Positions 17,553 through 25,841 of a stretch of 64,000 nt of DNA are shown here, piece by piece. The position numbers were made by a program, and so were the translations under genes. Origin of the DNA: an uncultured Kordiimonas sp. GTDB taxonomy: Bacteria; Pseudomonadota; Alphaproteobacteria; Sphingomonadales; Kordiimonadaceae. The stretch spans positions 435,529 to 499,528 of the forward strand of contig CANLMI010000002.1 of the NCBI GenBank assembly GCA_947492375.1. Reading direction: 5' to 3'. The notes under the pieces were generated by a model that saw only the letters and a list, made by a program, of their open reading frames with translations, did not search any database and had not been told where the DNA came from. Position 1 is the first letter of the stretch. Every line of letters starts with the position of its first letter.

Positions 17553-18149
17553 CTAATAATCACTATCTTTTTCTAAATATTTTCTACTAGGTGGAATCCA
17601 AATTAACTCAGTATGTCGTTCATTTGAACCATTCCACACTAACCAGGCATAACCAGTTGCAGTAGAAGCCTTTCTATCCAATCTACCCCTTAACATCGGA
17701 ACACGCTCTACAAATTGAGCAAATATATCAGGCGGTCTGTTTGTAAAAAGCCGCTCATACCTTCCAATACTCTCAATGAATACAGTCCTTACTAAAACTG
17801 CAACTCCAATGCGCGCCACCCTCAAAGCCTCAAAAATAAATTGCTCTGCTAATCTAAAAGGGGGATTTGTGATAATCCAATCAAAACTATTTTCATCATA
17901 TTTATTAGCTAAAAAATCCCTTTGCTCACCAAACTGATAATTATAAACATCAGATGCCTTTACTTCTCTAAAATATTCACGAAGTGGTTTCACCATATGC
18001 CCAGCCCCACAAGCAGGCTCCAAACACGAATGATCATGCTTAATATCAATAACATGTTCGATTAACGCTCTGGTGGCCCAAGGCGGAGTAGGAAAGTTAT
18101 CCAAACTATCAGCAGCTTCATGTCTATTCGACATTACTGCATGTGTCAT
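17553..18149 (-). CDS. Solitary DNA adenine-type methyltransferase
   Basis: A 198-aa class I SAM-dependent methyltransferase. The SAM-binding motif I is LEPACGAGHMV near residues 42-52, and the catalytic motif ITNPPF near 93-98 is the N6-adenine/N4-cytosine type. The N-terminal DNFPTPPWATRALIEHV resembles phage and mobile-element methyltransferases. No restriction enzyme or specificity subunit is adjacent, so it is an orphan. The AT-rich composition compared with flanking genes and the neighbouring helix-turn-helix gene suggest lateral transfer. Substrate (DNA) is inferred from NPPF, and an RNA or protein target is less likely. Confidence 0.75.
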   Translation of the reverse strand: MTHAVMSNRHEAADSLDNFPTPPWATRALIEHVIDIKHDHSCLEPACGAGHMVKPLREYFREVKASDVYNYQFGEQRDFLANKYDENSFDWIITNPPFRLAEQFIFEALRVARIGVAVLVRTVFIESIGRYERLFTNRPPDIFAQFVERVPMLRGRLDRKASTATGYAWLVWNGSNERHTELIWIPPSRKYLEKDSDY

Positions 18150-18176
18150 ATTTTGACTATGTGCTATCGTTAAATC

Positions 18177-18635
18177 CTATCGTCTATTTTTAAAAAAGGC
18201 CTTTAATATCTGCACTGCTTCCTGCTCACAGATACCACCGTAGACCTCTGGCTTATGGTTGGTTGTTGGCTGATCAAATATTCTCGCCCCCACAGTAACA
18301 CCGCCACCTTTTATGTCATCCGCACCGAAATACAGACGCCTAATTCTGGCAAAAGCAATGGTTTGTGCGCACATAGCGCACGGTTCAAGCGTCACATGAA
18401 GGTCACAATTTTCCAACCGCTCAGAACCAAACCGTTTTGTGGCCTGCCTGATCGCTAGCATCTCAGCATGTGCCGATGGGTCACAATCTTCCTTAACCCT
18501 GTTACCCGCTCTGCCTAGAACAGTACCATCGGGCCCGACAACAACGGCACCAACAGGAACTTCGCCTCGTTCAGCCGCCTTTCTTGCCTCTTCAAGGGCA
18601 AGATGCATATATGGAAACTTATCAACCATAATCAT
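18177..18635 (-). CDS. tadA: tRNA-specific adenosine deaminase
   Basis: Deaminates A34 to inosine in the anticodon of tRNA-Arg(ACG). With the start at 18635 the product is 152 aa, close to the family norm. The zinc site is complete: HAE with His56 and catalytic Glu58, and PCAMC with Cys86 and Cys89. AGGA lies five bases before the ATG at 18635, which favours it over the longer frame from 18680. It starts close to, and divergent from, the pseudouridine synthase gene. The methyltransferase gene follows on the same strand 27 bp later but differs in base composition, so the pairing is probably incidental. Confidence 0.95.
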   Translation of the reverse strand: MIMVDKFPYMHLALEEARKAAERGEVPVGAVVVGPDGTVLGRAGNRVKEDCDPSAHAEMLAIRQATKRFGSERLENCDLHVTLEPCAMCAQTIAFARIRRLYFGADDIKGGGVTVGARIFDQPTTNHKPEVYGGICEQEAVQILKAFFKNRR

Positions 18636-18717
18636 TCTTGTCCTGCCTTCGGGACAAAACGTCAAGTATGAAGAAAACATTCATTTAAGTTAGTTGCGAT
18701 CTAAAGGGATCAAGCCT

Positions 18718-19734
18718 ATGGTGCGGCACATGACAGATAGTGACAAAAATCAATCAAACGAACAAAAAGGCGAACGTATCGCCAAAGCCCTAGCACGTGC
18801 GGGAGTTGCCTCCCGCCGCGAAGTCGAACGCATGATCGAGGCTGGCCGCATATATGTGCGGGGTAAAAAACTGGAAACAGCAGCATTTCTCGTAACATCA
18901 CTGCACGGTATTACCGTTGACGGCGTGCACGTTGCTGATCAGGTATCGCACACGCGTCTATGGCGTTTTAACAAGCCGCGCGGCGTTTTAACAACCCATC
19001 ATGACCCACAGGGCAGACCAACAGTTTTTGATAAATTGCCCGATCATATGGGACGAGTGATCTCTGTTGGTCGACTGGATATGAATACCGAGGGCTTGTT
19101 ACTTCTCACAAATGACGGTGAACTCGCACGCTATCTCGAGCTTCCAACAACTGCCCTCACCCGCAGATACCGTGTTCGTGTGCACGGTCGTGTAAATGAA
19201 AAAGCGCTGGCTCGCCTTAAAGACGGCGCTACCATTGATGGCACTCATTACGGCGAAATTGAAGCGGAACTTGAGCGCCAAACCGGTGCAAACGCATGGG
19301 TAACAGTTGCCATCAAAGAAGGTAAAAATCGTGAAGTGCGGCGAATAATGGAGCACTTAGGACTCGATGTAAACCGTCTTATCCGAACCCATTATGGCCC
19401 CTTTGCTATATCGAATATTCCGCTTGGTAGTGCAACTGTCGTTGGTGAAAAACAGATGTATGATGCTCTTGGTGGTTATTTCAAAGACGCCCCACAGAGC
19501 GTAGCGGCACCTGACAAAAAACGCGACCCATCAAAATGGGCTAAAGCGAAACCAAAAACAAAGGTTGAGCTAGGTGCTTCAAGGCGCAGAAAAGCATTAG
19601 CTGCACGTAAAAACAGCGATGATACCTCTGGCACAAAATCCAACACAAAAAATAAGAAGCCAAACACTAAAACTGCCTCTAGCCGCAAACCAACTCAGCC
19701 TCAAAAGCAACAAAAACCTGTACGCAAGCCATGA
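18718..19734 (+). CDS. rluB: Ribosomal large-subunit pseudouridine synthase (RluB/RsuA family)
   Basis: Converts a uridine to pseudouridine in rRNA. The 338-aa product has an N-terminal S4 RNA-binding domain (about residues 18-75; IAKALARAGVASRREVERMI) and a catalytic domain with SVGRLDMNTEGLLLLTNDGE, where Asp121 is the nucleophile. A Lys-, Thr- and Pro-rich tail of roughly 70 residues follows, which is common in alphaproteobacterial RluB. The ATG at 18718 has AAAGGGA eight bases upstream; the longer frame starts at TTG. It overlaps rsmD by four bases (ATGA), so the two are translationally coupled. The exact rRNA position (RluB, RluE or RsuA type) is not certain. Confidence 0.88.
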   Translation: MVRHMTDSDKNQSNEQKGERIAKALARAGVASRREVERMIEAGRIYVRGKKLETAAFLVTSLHGITVDGVHVADQVSHTRLWRFNKPRGVLTTHHDPQGRPTVFDKLPDHMGRVISVGRLDMNTEGLLLLTNDGELARYLELPTTALTRRYRVRVHGRVNEKALARLKDGATIDGTHYGEIEAELERQTGANAWVTVAIKEGKNREVRRIMEHLGLDVNRLIRTHYGPFAISNIPLGSATVVGEKQMYDALGGYFKDAPQSVAAPDKKRDPSKWAKAKPKTKVELGASRRRKALAARKNSDDTSGTKSNTKNKKPNTKTASSRKPTQPQKQQKPVRKP

Positions 19735-20285
19735 CTCGTATAATCTCTGGTAAATATAAAGGGCGTAAGCTGGCAGTCGCCGAAGGCCGTGATATCCGCC
19801 CAACCACAGACCGGATGCGAGAACGCGTTTTTTCCATGCTTACACATCATCGCTACCCTGATATAAAAGGCGCCAACGTAGCGGATCTTTTTGCAGGAAC
19901 CGGTGCGCTGGGTCTGGAAGCGTTATCACGCGGAGCCAAACACATAACATTTGTCGAGAAATCACCGAAATCGCTGCAAAACCTGGAATATAATATTGAT
20001 ATATTGAAAGTAAGTGACGAGGTTTCAGTTCTAAAAGCAAGTGCGCGCGTATTACCGCCAGCATCAATATCTTTTGATTTCATCTTTATGGACCCACCTT
20101 ACCGAACTGGTCTGGTAACACCAGCGCTTGAAAGTATTCTGTCTTCAAACTGGTTAGCCGACGGTGGTGTTATCATTACTGAACTAGCAAGCGATGACGA
20201 TATTGAATTCCCCGAAGCATTAAAAATTGTTGATGAACGAATTCAAGGCCAGCAACGCGTAGTATTCCTGACACATAATCAGTAG
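19731..20285 (+). CDS. rsmD: 16S rRNA (guanine966-N2)-methyltransferase
   Basis: Methylates G966 of 16S rRNA in the small subunit. The 184-aa product has the RsmD opening RIISGKYKGRKL, then RPTTDRMRERVF near 23-34, SAM motif I ADLFAGTGALGLEA at about 51-64, and the catalytic DPPY at 121-124. Its start overlaps the end of the pseudouridine synthase gene as ATGA, so both rRNA-modifying enzymes are made from one message. The patatin-like gene follows after about 130 bp. Confidence 0.95.
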   Translation: MTRIISGKYKGRKLAVAEGRDIRPTTDRMRERVFSMLTHHRYPDIKGANVADLFAGTGALGLEALSRGAKHITFVEKSPKSLQNLEYNIDILKVSDEVSVLKASARVLPPASISFDFIFMDPPYRTGLVTPALESILSSNWLADGGVIITELASDDDIEFPEALKIVDERIQGQQRVVFLTHNQ

Positions 20286-20415
20286 GTAATAGCGTATACC
20301 ATAACGAAGCAAGCCCTTTGAAATCAGCTTGCATAACATATTGGCAAAACATACAAAATCTGCGACACTTCGTGTTTACATAAGTAAATTACAGTTAACG
20401 TGGCAAGAGGAAAAA

Positions 20416-22791
20416 ATGCGCGAAAAAGAATTGCGATTAGCCTTAGTTTGCTACGGCGGTGCCTCACTCGCTGTTTATATGAATGGAATTTCTAATGAAA
20501 TTCTAAAGCTTGTTCGCGCAAGTCGTGCCTATCACAGCATTGAAGACCGTGAAGCCCGTAAAACTGCCGTATTTGATAAGAATGCACATTCATCACGCGG
20601 CCACTCATCTGATACTGAAGACTTATATTTCGATTTATTAAAAATTTTAGGTCACAAAATTGAATTGCGCGTCATTATTGACATCATCTCTGGTACATCT
20701 GCTGGCGGCATTAACGGCATTTTTTTAGCACGAGCCCTCGCTCATGATCTGTCTTTTGATCCTTTGCGAGAAATGTGGCTCGAACTTGGTGATGTCGAAA
20801 AACTGATGGATGAACAGACCATCGCTGACCGTTGGAGCAAGGCCTATATTTATCCTTTTGTTTCTTTTATTCAGAAAAGAATATTAGGTCGGCTGAACGC
20901 AGACGAACAAAGTAAACGCAAGTTTTCGCGTTTCATCCGTTCCAGATGGTTTAAACCGCCATTTTCAGGCGAACATATGCTGAAATGGATGTTGGATGCT
21001 TGCGAAAACATGGGAGGTTCCAAAGGCAGTGACAGCTTACTTCCTTCAGGTCACCGGCTCGATCTTTTTGTTAGTCTCACCAACTTCTATGGCCGCCCAA
21101 GAAAGCTACATCTGCACGACCCAAAAGCAATTTCAGAACGTGAGCACCGGGTGACGTTGAATTTCAAGTACCAACGTTCACAAGATAATACTGCTGATAG
21201 CGAATTTACCGAGGGCCATATTCCGGGCCTTGGCTTTGCAGCTCGCGCTACATCCTCCTTCCCCGGAGCTTTCCCGCCAGTACAATTTAATCACCTTTAT
21301 AAAATGCTGAAAAAGCGATCACAGGATTGGCCTGCAAAAGCTGAATTTGTGCGAAAGAATTTCAAGCATTGCCAAAATATAGAAGATACCCTGACTAACA
21401 TTTCATTCATTGACGGCGGCGTTACAAATAACAAACCTTTTCAAAAAGCAATTGATGCTATTCAGGAACGCCCTGCCCACCGAGAGGTTGACCGCCGGGT
21501 GGTCTATGTCGATCCATTACCCGATGACCCTGATCAAATCCTGGCCCTCAGCGACGAAGAAGAAGCGCCCGGCTTTTTCAAGAATATACTTGGCTCATTA
21601 ACAACAATCCCCCGCAATGAACCCATATACGATGACCTGAGAACTGTTGAAGAACATAATACAGCGGCTAAACATCTGGATTTTATCGCCCTCTCTGCGC
21701 AAGAAGAAGTCCAGAGATTAATCGAAAACAAGATCAAATTTAATACCAGCAAGAAAATCAATACTGAATCCCTTAGTGCATGGCGGGAGAAGGTTCATCA
21801 GTTAGCGAAGAAACACGCTGGTTTTTCGTTTGCTAATTACCGTCAAACCAAAAGCATTCGCATCATAGAACGATTAAGCAAGCTAGTCGCAAAACTTATC
21901 CTAACGGACGAAGTGGATGATTATGTTGCGACCTTCGAACACCTTACCGCCTGGGCAACTGATCAAGAGATACTCAGCAGTTGTGAGGGCGGCGAAAATA
22001 AATTCTGTGAAGATATTCATCTTAGTTTTCTGAAAAATTTTGACGTTGATTTTCGCATGCGCCGCTTGCGTTTTGTAATCAAGGAAATCAACCGCCTTCA
22101 ACCCGACACCAGCGATGACGACCTAACATCCTCACTCCAAAGTGCCAAAAGACAGATATACATAATGTTAGAGCGCTATAAAACGCGCTGGCAAAGAAGC
22201 TTTTATAATGACTTTTGGGAAATCGAAAGATTATCTGAAACAGACGTATCAAGTGTTTTATTAAAGATTGCAGAACAAATGCAACTTGAAGCGCTCGATA
22301 CGGAAACAGATACTTTGATAACAGACCTATTAAACACCTCAGAAAACATTCAATTTAAAGAATGTTTGTTTCATGGATATATCGGATTTGCTTTTTACGA
22401 TATTCTGTCACTACCGATGATGTCTAAAAATGATCTCTATGAAATGGAAGAAATTCGGGTTGACCGCATCAGCCCACTTGATTGCAAGAGCATAATGCGC
22501 AAACCTACTACCGAGCGTTATACAAACCCACTTCTTGGAACCGAGCTTAGCAACTTTGGGGCCTTCTTCAGCAGAAAAGCCCGTGAAAACGATTATATCT
22601 GGGGGCGCTTACACGGTGCCCACCGCATGATTGATTTTCTATTGGATTCAGCAGGCCCTGATGCATTACCCACAGAGTTTGATATCATCCACTACAGAAA
22701 ACGTATTTATCGCAGTATTCTGGAAACTGAACGCGGTAATATGCAAGAGTCAGATGCCTTGATTGAGGAATTGCTTCAAAAACTATGCTAA
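20416..22791 (+). CDS. Patatin-like phospholipase with a long C-terminal region
   Basis: A 791-aa cytoplasmic protein. The N-terminal third is a patatin domain: the oxyanion-hole segment YGGASLAVYMNG at 13-24, the serine nucleophile in GTSAGG (Ser95), and the dyad Asp in IDGGVTNN near 332. The remaining 430 or so residues, starting with TIPRNEPIYDDLRTVEEH, are mainly alpha-helical and resemble the DUF3376-type extension of bacterial patatin-like proteins. I place the start at ATG 20416 because GAGG lies six bases before it; the longer frame adds 29 unlike residues. It should cleave acyl lipids, but substrate and role are unknown. It ends one base short of the mutL stop on the other strand. 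Confidence 0.85.
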   Translation: MREKELRLALVCYGGASLAVYMNGISNEILKLVRASRAYHSIEDREARKTAVFDKNAHSSRGHSSDTEDLYFDLLKILGHKIELRVIIDIISGTSAGGINGIFLARALAHDLSFDPLREMWLELGDVEKLMDEQTIADRWSKAYIYPFVSFIQKRILGRLNADEQSKRKFSRFIRSRWFKPPFSGEHMLKWMLDACENMGGSKGSDSLLPSGHRLDLFVSLTNFYGRPRKLHLHDPKAISEREHRVTLNFKYQRSQDNTADSEFTEGHIPGLGFAARATSSFPGAFPPVQFNHLYKMLKKRSQDWPAKAEFVRKNFKHCQNIEDTLTNISFIDGGVTNNKPFQKAIDAIQERPAHREVDRRVVYVDPLPDDPDQILALSDEEEAPGFFKNILGSLTTIPRNEPIYDDLRTVEEHNTAAKHLDFIALSAQEEVQRLIENKIKFNTSKKINTESLSAWREKVHQLAKKHAGFSFANYRQTKSIRIIERLSKLVAKLILTDEVDDYVATFEHLTAWATDQEILSSCEGGENKFCEDIHLSFLKNFDVDFRMRRLRFVIKEINRLQPDTSDDDLTSSLQSAKRQIYIMLERYKTRWQRSFYNDFWEIERLSETDVSSVLLKIAEQMQLEALDTETDTLITDLLNTSENIQFKECLFHGYIGFAFYDILSLPMMSKNDLYEMEEIRVDRISPLDCKSIMRKPTTERYTNPLLGTELSNFGAFFSRKARENDYIWGRLHGAHRMIDFLLDSAGPDALPTEFDIIHYRKRIYRSILETERGNMQESDALIEELLQKLC

Positions 22792-22792
22792 T

Positions 22793-24712
22793 TTAGCGTC
22801 GCCCGAATAATTTCTCAATATCAGCAAGCTTCAATTCCACATAAGTTGGCCTGCCATGATTACACTGCCCTGAATGCGGTGTCGCCTCCATCTCACGCAG
22901 CAACGCATTCATCTCGTCCACAGTTAGACGACGGCCTGCACGGACACTTCCATGACATGCCATAGTGCCACAAACTTCTTCGAGCTTTTCTTTGAGTGAC
23001 AAAGCCTGATCATATTCGGTCAATTCATCCGCTAAATCACGAACCAACCCTTTGACATCAACTTTTCCTAAAAGGGCAGGCACTTCACGAACCACAACAG
23101 CACCCTCACCAAAGGCCTCAACAATTAACCCTAAACCAGCAAGTTCTTCAACACGCGCCAGCAATCTTTCTGCTGGTCCTTCTTCAAGTTCGACAACTTC
23201 AGGTAACAACAGCGCCTGCCGTGCAACACCAGTTTGGTCCATTGCAATCTTCATGCGTTCATAAACCAAACGCTCATGGGCAGCATGTTGGTCAACAACT
23301 ACAATGCCATCATTGGTCTGCGAAACAATATAAGTCGCATGCACCTGACCACGAGCAACCCCAAGAGGGAAAGAACCAGTTTCAGCAGGGGTATCGCTAA
23401 AATTTTGCTCAGGTAAGTTTTCAACATGCCGTGCACTCGGCTGAACTATATCACCCGATGGGTCCAGCTTTAACTGTGCAGAGTCTGAAAACCTCAAGGA
23501 CGTGTTCTGCCCATCTGGCGCATATACCTGTTCAACCACTTTACCAAATCCAGATGGAAGGTTTGGACGTTCTCCTTGTCTTCCCCACGGCATCGATGAT
23601 GAGGCACCAGAATGAGCAGTCATCGCCCCTAATGCCGCACCAGCAACCGTCGTAGACGCTCGGTGTCCAGCCTCCGCAAGTGCATGCCTTAAGGCAGAGA
23701 CGATCAAGCCACGAACAAGGCCTGCATCCTTGAATCTTACCTCAGCTTTTGCAGGATGCACATTCACATCAACAAATTCACTGGGAACTTCCAAAAATAA
23801 AGCAAGGATCGGATGCCTGTCGCGCGCAAGATAATCTTGATAGGCACCGCGCACAGCCCCGATTAACAATCGATCTTTCACCGGCCTGCCATTGACGAAA
23901 AGATACTGGTGCTGCGCATTACCGCGACTATAAGTAGGCAGCCCTGCAAATCCGGTTAACTTTAAGCCTTCACGTTCTGCGTCAATTTCAAGGGCGTTTT
24001 CACGGAATTCCTTGCCGAGGATAGCCCCCAATCGTTCCAATCTTGCATCTTCGGTTAACCCTGCCGTTGGCGGTGCACGGAATGTCGTACGATTACCATC
24101 AGAAAGCGAAAACGCGATATCAGGGTGCGCCATTGCCAATCGTTTGAGTACGTCACCCGCTTGACCATACTCGGTGCGGGCTGTTTTCATAAATTTTAGG
24201 CGTGCAGGCGTCGCATAAAACAAATCGCGTACTTCGATTTTAGTACCATTTGCCATACTGGTCGGCTTTGGCTCATATTTAGTGCCTGCGTCAACAGTGA
24301 TTTCCCATGCATCACTTGCGCCGCGAGACCGCGAAGACACCTGAAGCTTAGCAACAGCGCCGATTGATGCAAGCGCCTCTCCTCTAAAGCCTAAAGATGA
24401 TATATTGACCAAATCTTCATCGGATAATTTTGATGTGGCATGACGTTCTACTGCTAACTGCAACTCATCAGGTGTCATGCCGCGGCCATCGTCAATTACT
24501 TGAATAAGAGAGCGACCACCCTCAACCATAACAACATCAATACGACTAGCGCCAGCGTCTATACTATTCTCAACCAATTCCTTTACAGCGCTAGCGGGGC
24601 GTTCAACAACTTCTCCTGCTGCAATACGATTGATTGTCCGTTCATTAAGTAAACGAATAATACCGGCTGATGTGGGTAATGCGTCACGCATTAATTTTGA
24701 ATGTTCAGACAT
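22793..24712 (-). CDS. mutL: DNA mismatch repair protein MutL with endonuclease motif
   Basis: Links mismatch recognition by MutS to strand incision. The 639-aa product has the GHKL ATPase N-terminus ([20 protein letters not shown] near 30-49, then DDGRGM and [10 protein letters not shown]) and a C-terminal domain. There the metal-binding nuclease motif [12 protein letters not shown] is intact, with ACHGSVRAG and CNHGRPT, as expected for MutL that nicks DNA itself in organisms without MutH. The linker (about 360-440) is Ser/Pro/Gly-rich. It is convergent with the patatin-like gene and follows the BamF-like lipoprotein gene on the same strand. Confidence 0.97.
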   Translation of the reverse strand: MSEHSKLMRDALPTSAGIIRLLNERTINRIAAGEVVERPASAVKELVENSIDAGASRIDVVMVEGGRSLIQVIDDGRGMTPDELQLAVERHATSKLSDEDLVNISSLGFRGEALASIGAVAKLQVSSRSRGASDAWEITVDAGTKYEPKPTSMANGTKIEVRDLFYATPARLKFMKTARTEYGQAGDVLKRLAMAHPDIAFSLSDGNRTTFRAPPTAGLTEDARLERLGAILGKEFRENALEIDAEREGLKLTGFAGLPTYSRGNAQHQYLFVNGRPVKDRLLIGAVRGAYQDYLARDRHPILALFLEVPSEFVDVNVHPAKAEVRFKDAGLVRGLIVSALRHALAEAGHRASTTVAGAALGAMTAHSGASSSMPWGRQGERPNLPSGFGKVVEQVYAPDGQNTSLRFSDSAQLKLDPSGDIVQPSARHVENLPEQNFSDTPAETGSFPLGVARGQVHATYIVSQTNDGIVVVDQHAAHERLVYERMKIAMDQTGVARQALLLPEVVELEEGPAERLLARVEELAGLGLIVEAFGEGAVVVREVPALLGKVDVKGLVRDLADELTEYDQALSLKEKLEEVCGTMACHGSVRAGRRLTVDEMNALLREMEATPHSGQCNHGRPTYVELKLADIEKLFGRR

Positions 24713-24763
24713 AAAGTCAAACTAATAGATCATAACAAACTAATCCAGAGCCATATAACGAAA

Positions 24764-24793
24764 AAGCCGTCAAACTTTTTATATTGACGGCTT
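24764..24793 (-). terminator. Intrinsic terminator after the BamF-like gene
   Basis: On the minus strand a 10-bp perfect stem (24793-24784 with 24773-24764) is followed directly by a run of T (CTTTTTCG). It lies 28 bp after the stop at 24821 and probably ends the ribF/ileS/lspA-side transcription before mutL. Confidence 0.85.
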
Positions 24794-24820
24794 AAATAAC
24801 TCTATATGAAATAATGAATA

Positions 24821-25252
24821 TTATTTTGTATCAGACGATAGCCGTTCTATCTCTATACTATCAGGCCGAAATTGACGTTCTTTAATCTCAAGCAAATCCG
24901 CAAGAAGCAACGACTTTTTAACAACCGCAGCATTACCACTATCAGCGTTAGACCTTACATCGGGCTCAGACCTATGTAGCTGACGCAACAGTGATAATTC
25001 ACTAGAACTTTTAGGTAGCTGTCTTCTGAAACGCTTACCTGGAAACAAAGCTTCAAAGGCTTGTTGTGTCGGATTAATCTGCTGAGCGTGAGGTTGTCCA
25101 GCCCTCGGAGGCGCCAATGTTGCCTCAGGCGGCACAGCAAGCGGCGCTCGACTAACAACATCGAATTCGTCAGGGCTAAATTTTCCATTACCACCGCACG
25201 CAACCAAAGTAAGAGTTGATACGATCAATACTGAAAGTGATTTCAGCTTCAT
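24821..25252 (-). CDS. DUF3035 lipoprotein, BamF-like
   Basis: A 143-aa probable outer-membrane lipoprotein. The signal ends in the lipobox VACG, so Cys near residue 18 would be acylated. The mature part begins FSPDEFDVVSRAPLAVPPEA, the hallmark of DUF3035, a family now linked to the BamF subunit of the alphaproteobacterial beta-barrel assembly machine. The ATG at 25252 is chosen because GGAG lies eight bases upstream and it opens the signal peptide; the longer frame overlaps lspA. It follows lspA on the same strand, an arrangement common in Alphaproteobacteria. Assignment to BamF is by family knowledge. Confidence 0.78.
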   Translation of the reverse strand: MKLKSLSVLIVSTLTLVACGGNGKFSPDEFDVVSRAPLAVPPEATLAPPRAGQPHAQQINPTQQAFEALFPGKRFRRQLPKSSSELSLLRQLHRSEPDVRSNADSGNAAVVKKSLLLADLLEIKERQFRPDSIEIERLSSDTK

Positions 25253-25283
25253 TTTATATCTCCACACACAGCAGAATTTACAA

Positions 25284-25841
25284 TTAATCTGCCTTTGCGA
25301 CATTTTTAGGGCTTTTTATCCCTGTTCGCAAGCCATCAATTATCAGAAAGACCACTCCTAATGAAATTGCGCTATCCGCTACATTAAACACGTAAAAACT
25401 ATAATCAAACGCGTAAAAATGTAAAAAGTCGACAACAGCACCATGTACAAAACGGTCAATAACATTGCCAATAGCCCCGCCCAAAATCATGGAAAGAGCA
25501 ATAGCTTCAGGTTTTCGCTTAGTATCCTTTAACCACCACAACAGCCAAAGACTAATCAATCCGGTTAAAATGATAATACCCCACTTGCCAAGATATTCAT
25601 CCAGTGGCAATCCCATGGAAATACTATCGTTCCAAACCATTGTCAGGCTAAAAAATGGTAATATTTGCACGCTGGACTTAAGTGGTAGGTTATAGACCTC
25701 CAAAATCCACCATTTGCTCGCTTGGTCAAAAAGTAAAATCAGCAAAGTAATAATCAGCCCGAACTTCAGGAAAGAGACCTTGTGGCCTTTGTCAGGCAAA
25801 GTATCGTCAGGCTGAGTATTATTTAGGTCCTGGTCTAACAT
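25284..25841 (-). CDS. lspA: Lipoprotein signal peptidase II
   Basis: Removes signal peptides from prolipoproteins in the inner membrane. The 185-aa product has four hydrophobic helices after a 22-residue polar leader. The two catalytic Asp are visible: Asp138 in HGAVVDFLHF and Asp156 in FNVADSAIS. The conserved DQASKWW lies at the end of helix 1. Its ATG overlaps the ileS stop (TAATG), so translation is coupled, and the BamF-like lipoprotein gene, a client of the enzyme, follows. Confidence 0.96.
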   Translation of the reverse strand: MLDQDLNNTQPDDTLPDKGHKVSFLKFGLIITLLILLFDQASKWWILEVYNLPLKSSVQILPFFSLTMVWNDSISMGLPLDEYLGKWGIIILTGLISLWLLWWLKDTKRKPEAIALSMILGGAIGNVIDRFVHGAVVDFLHFYAFDYSFYVFNVADSAISLGVVFLIIDGLRTGIKSPKNVAKAD

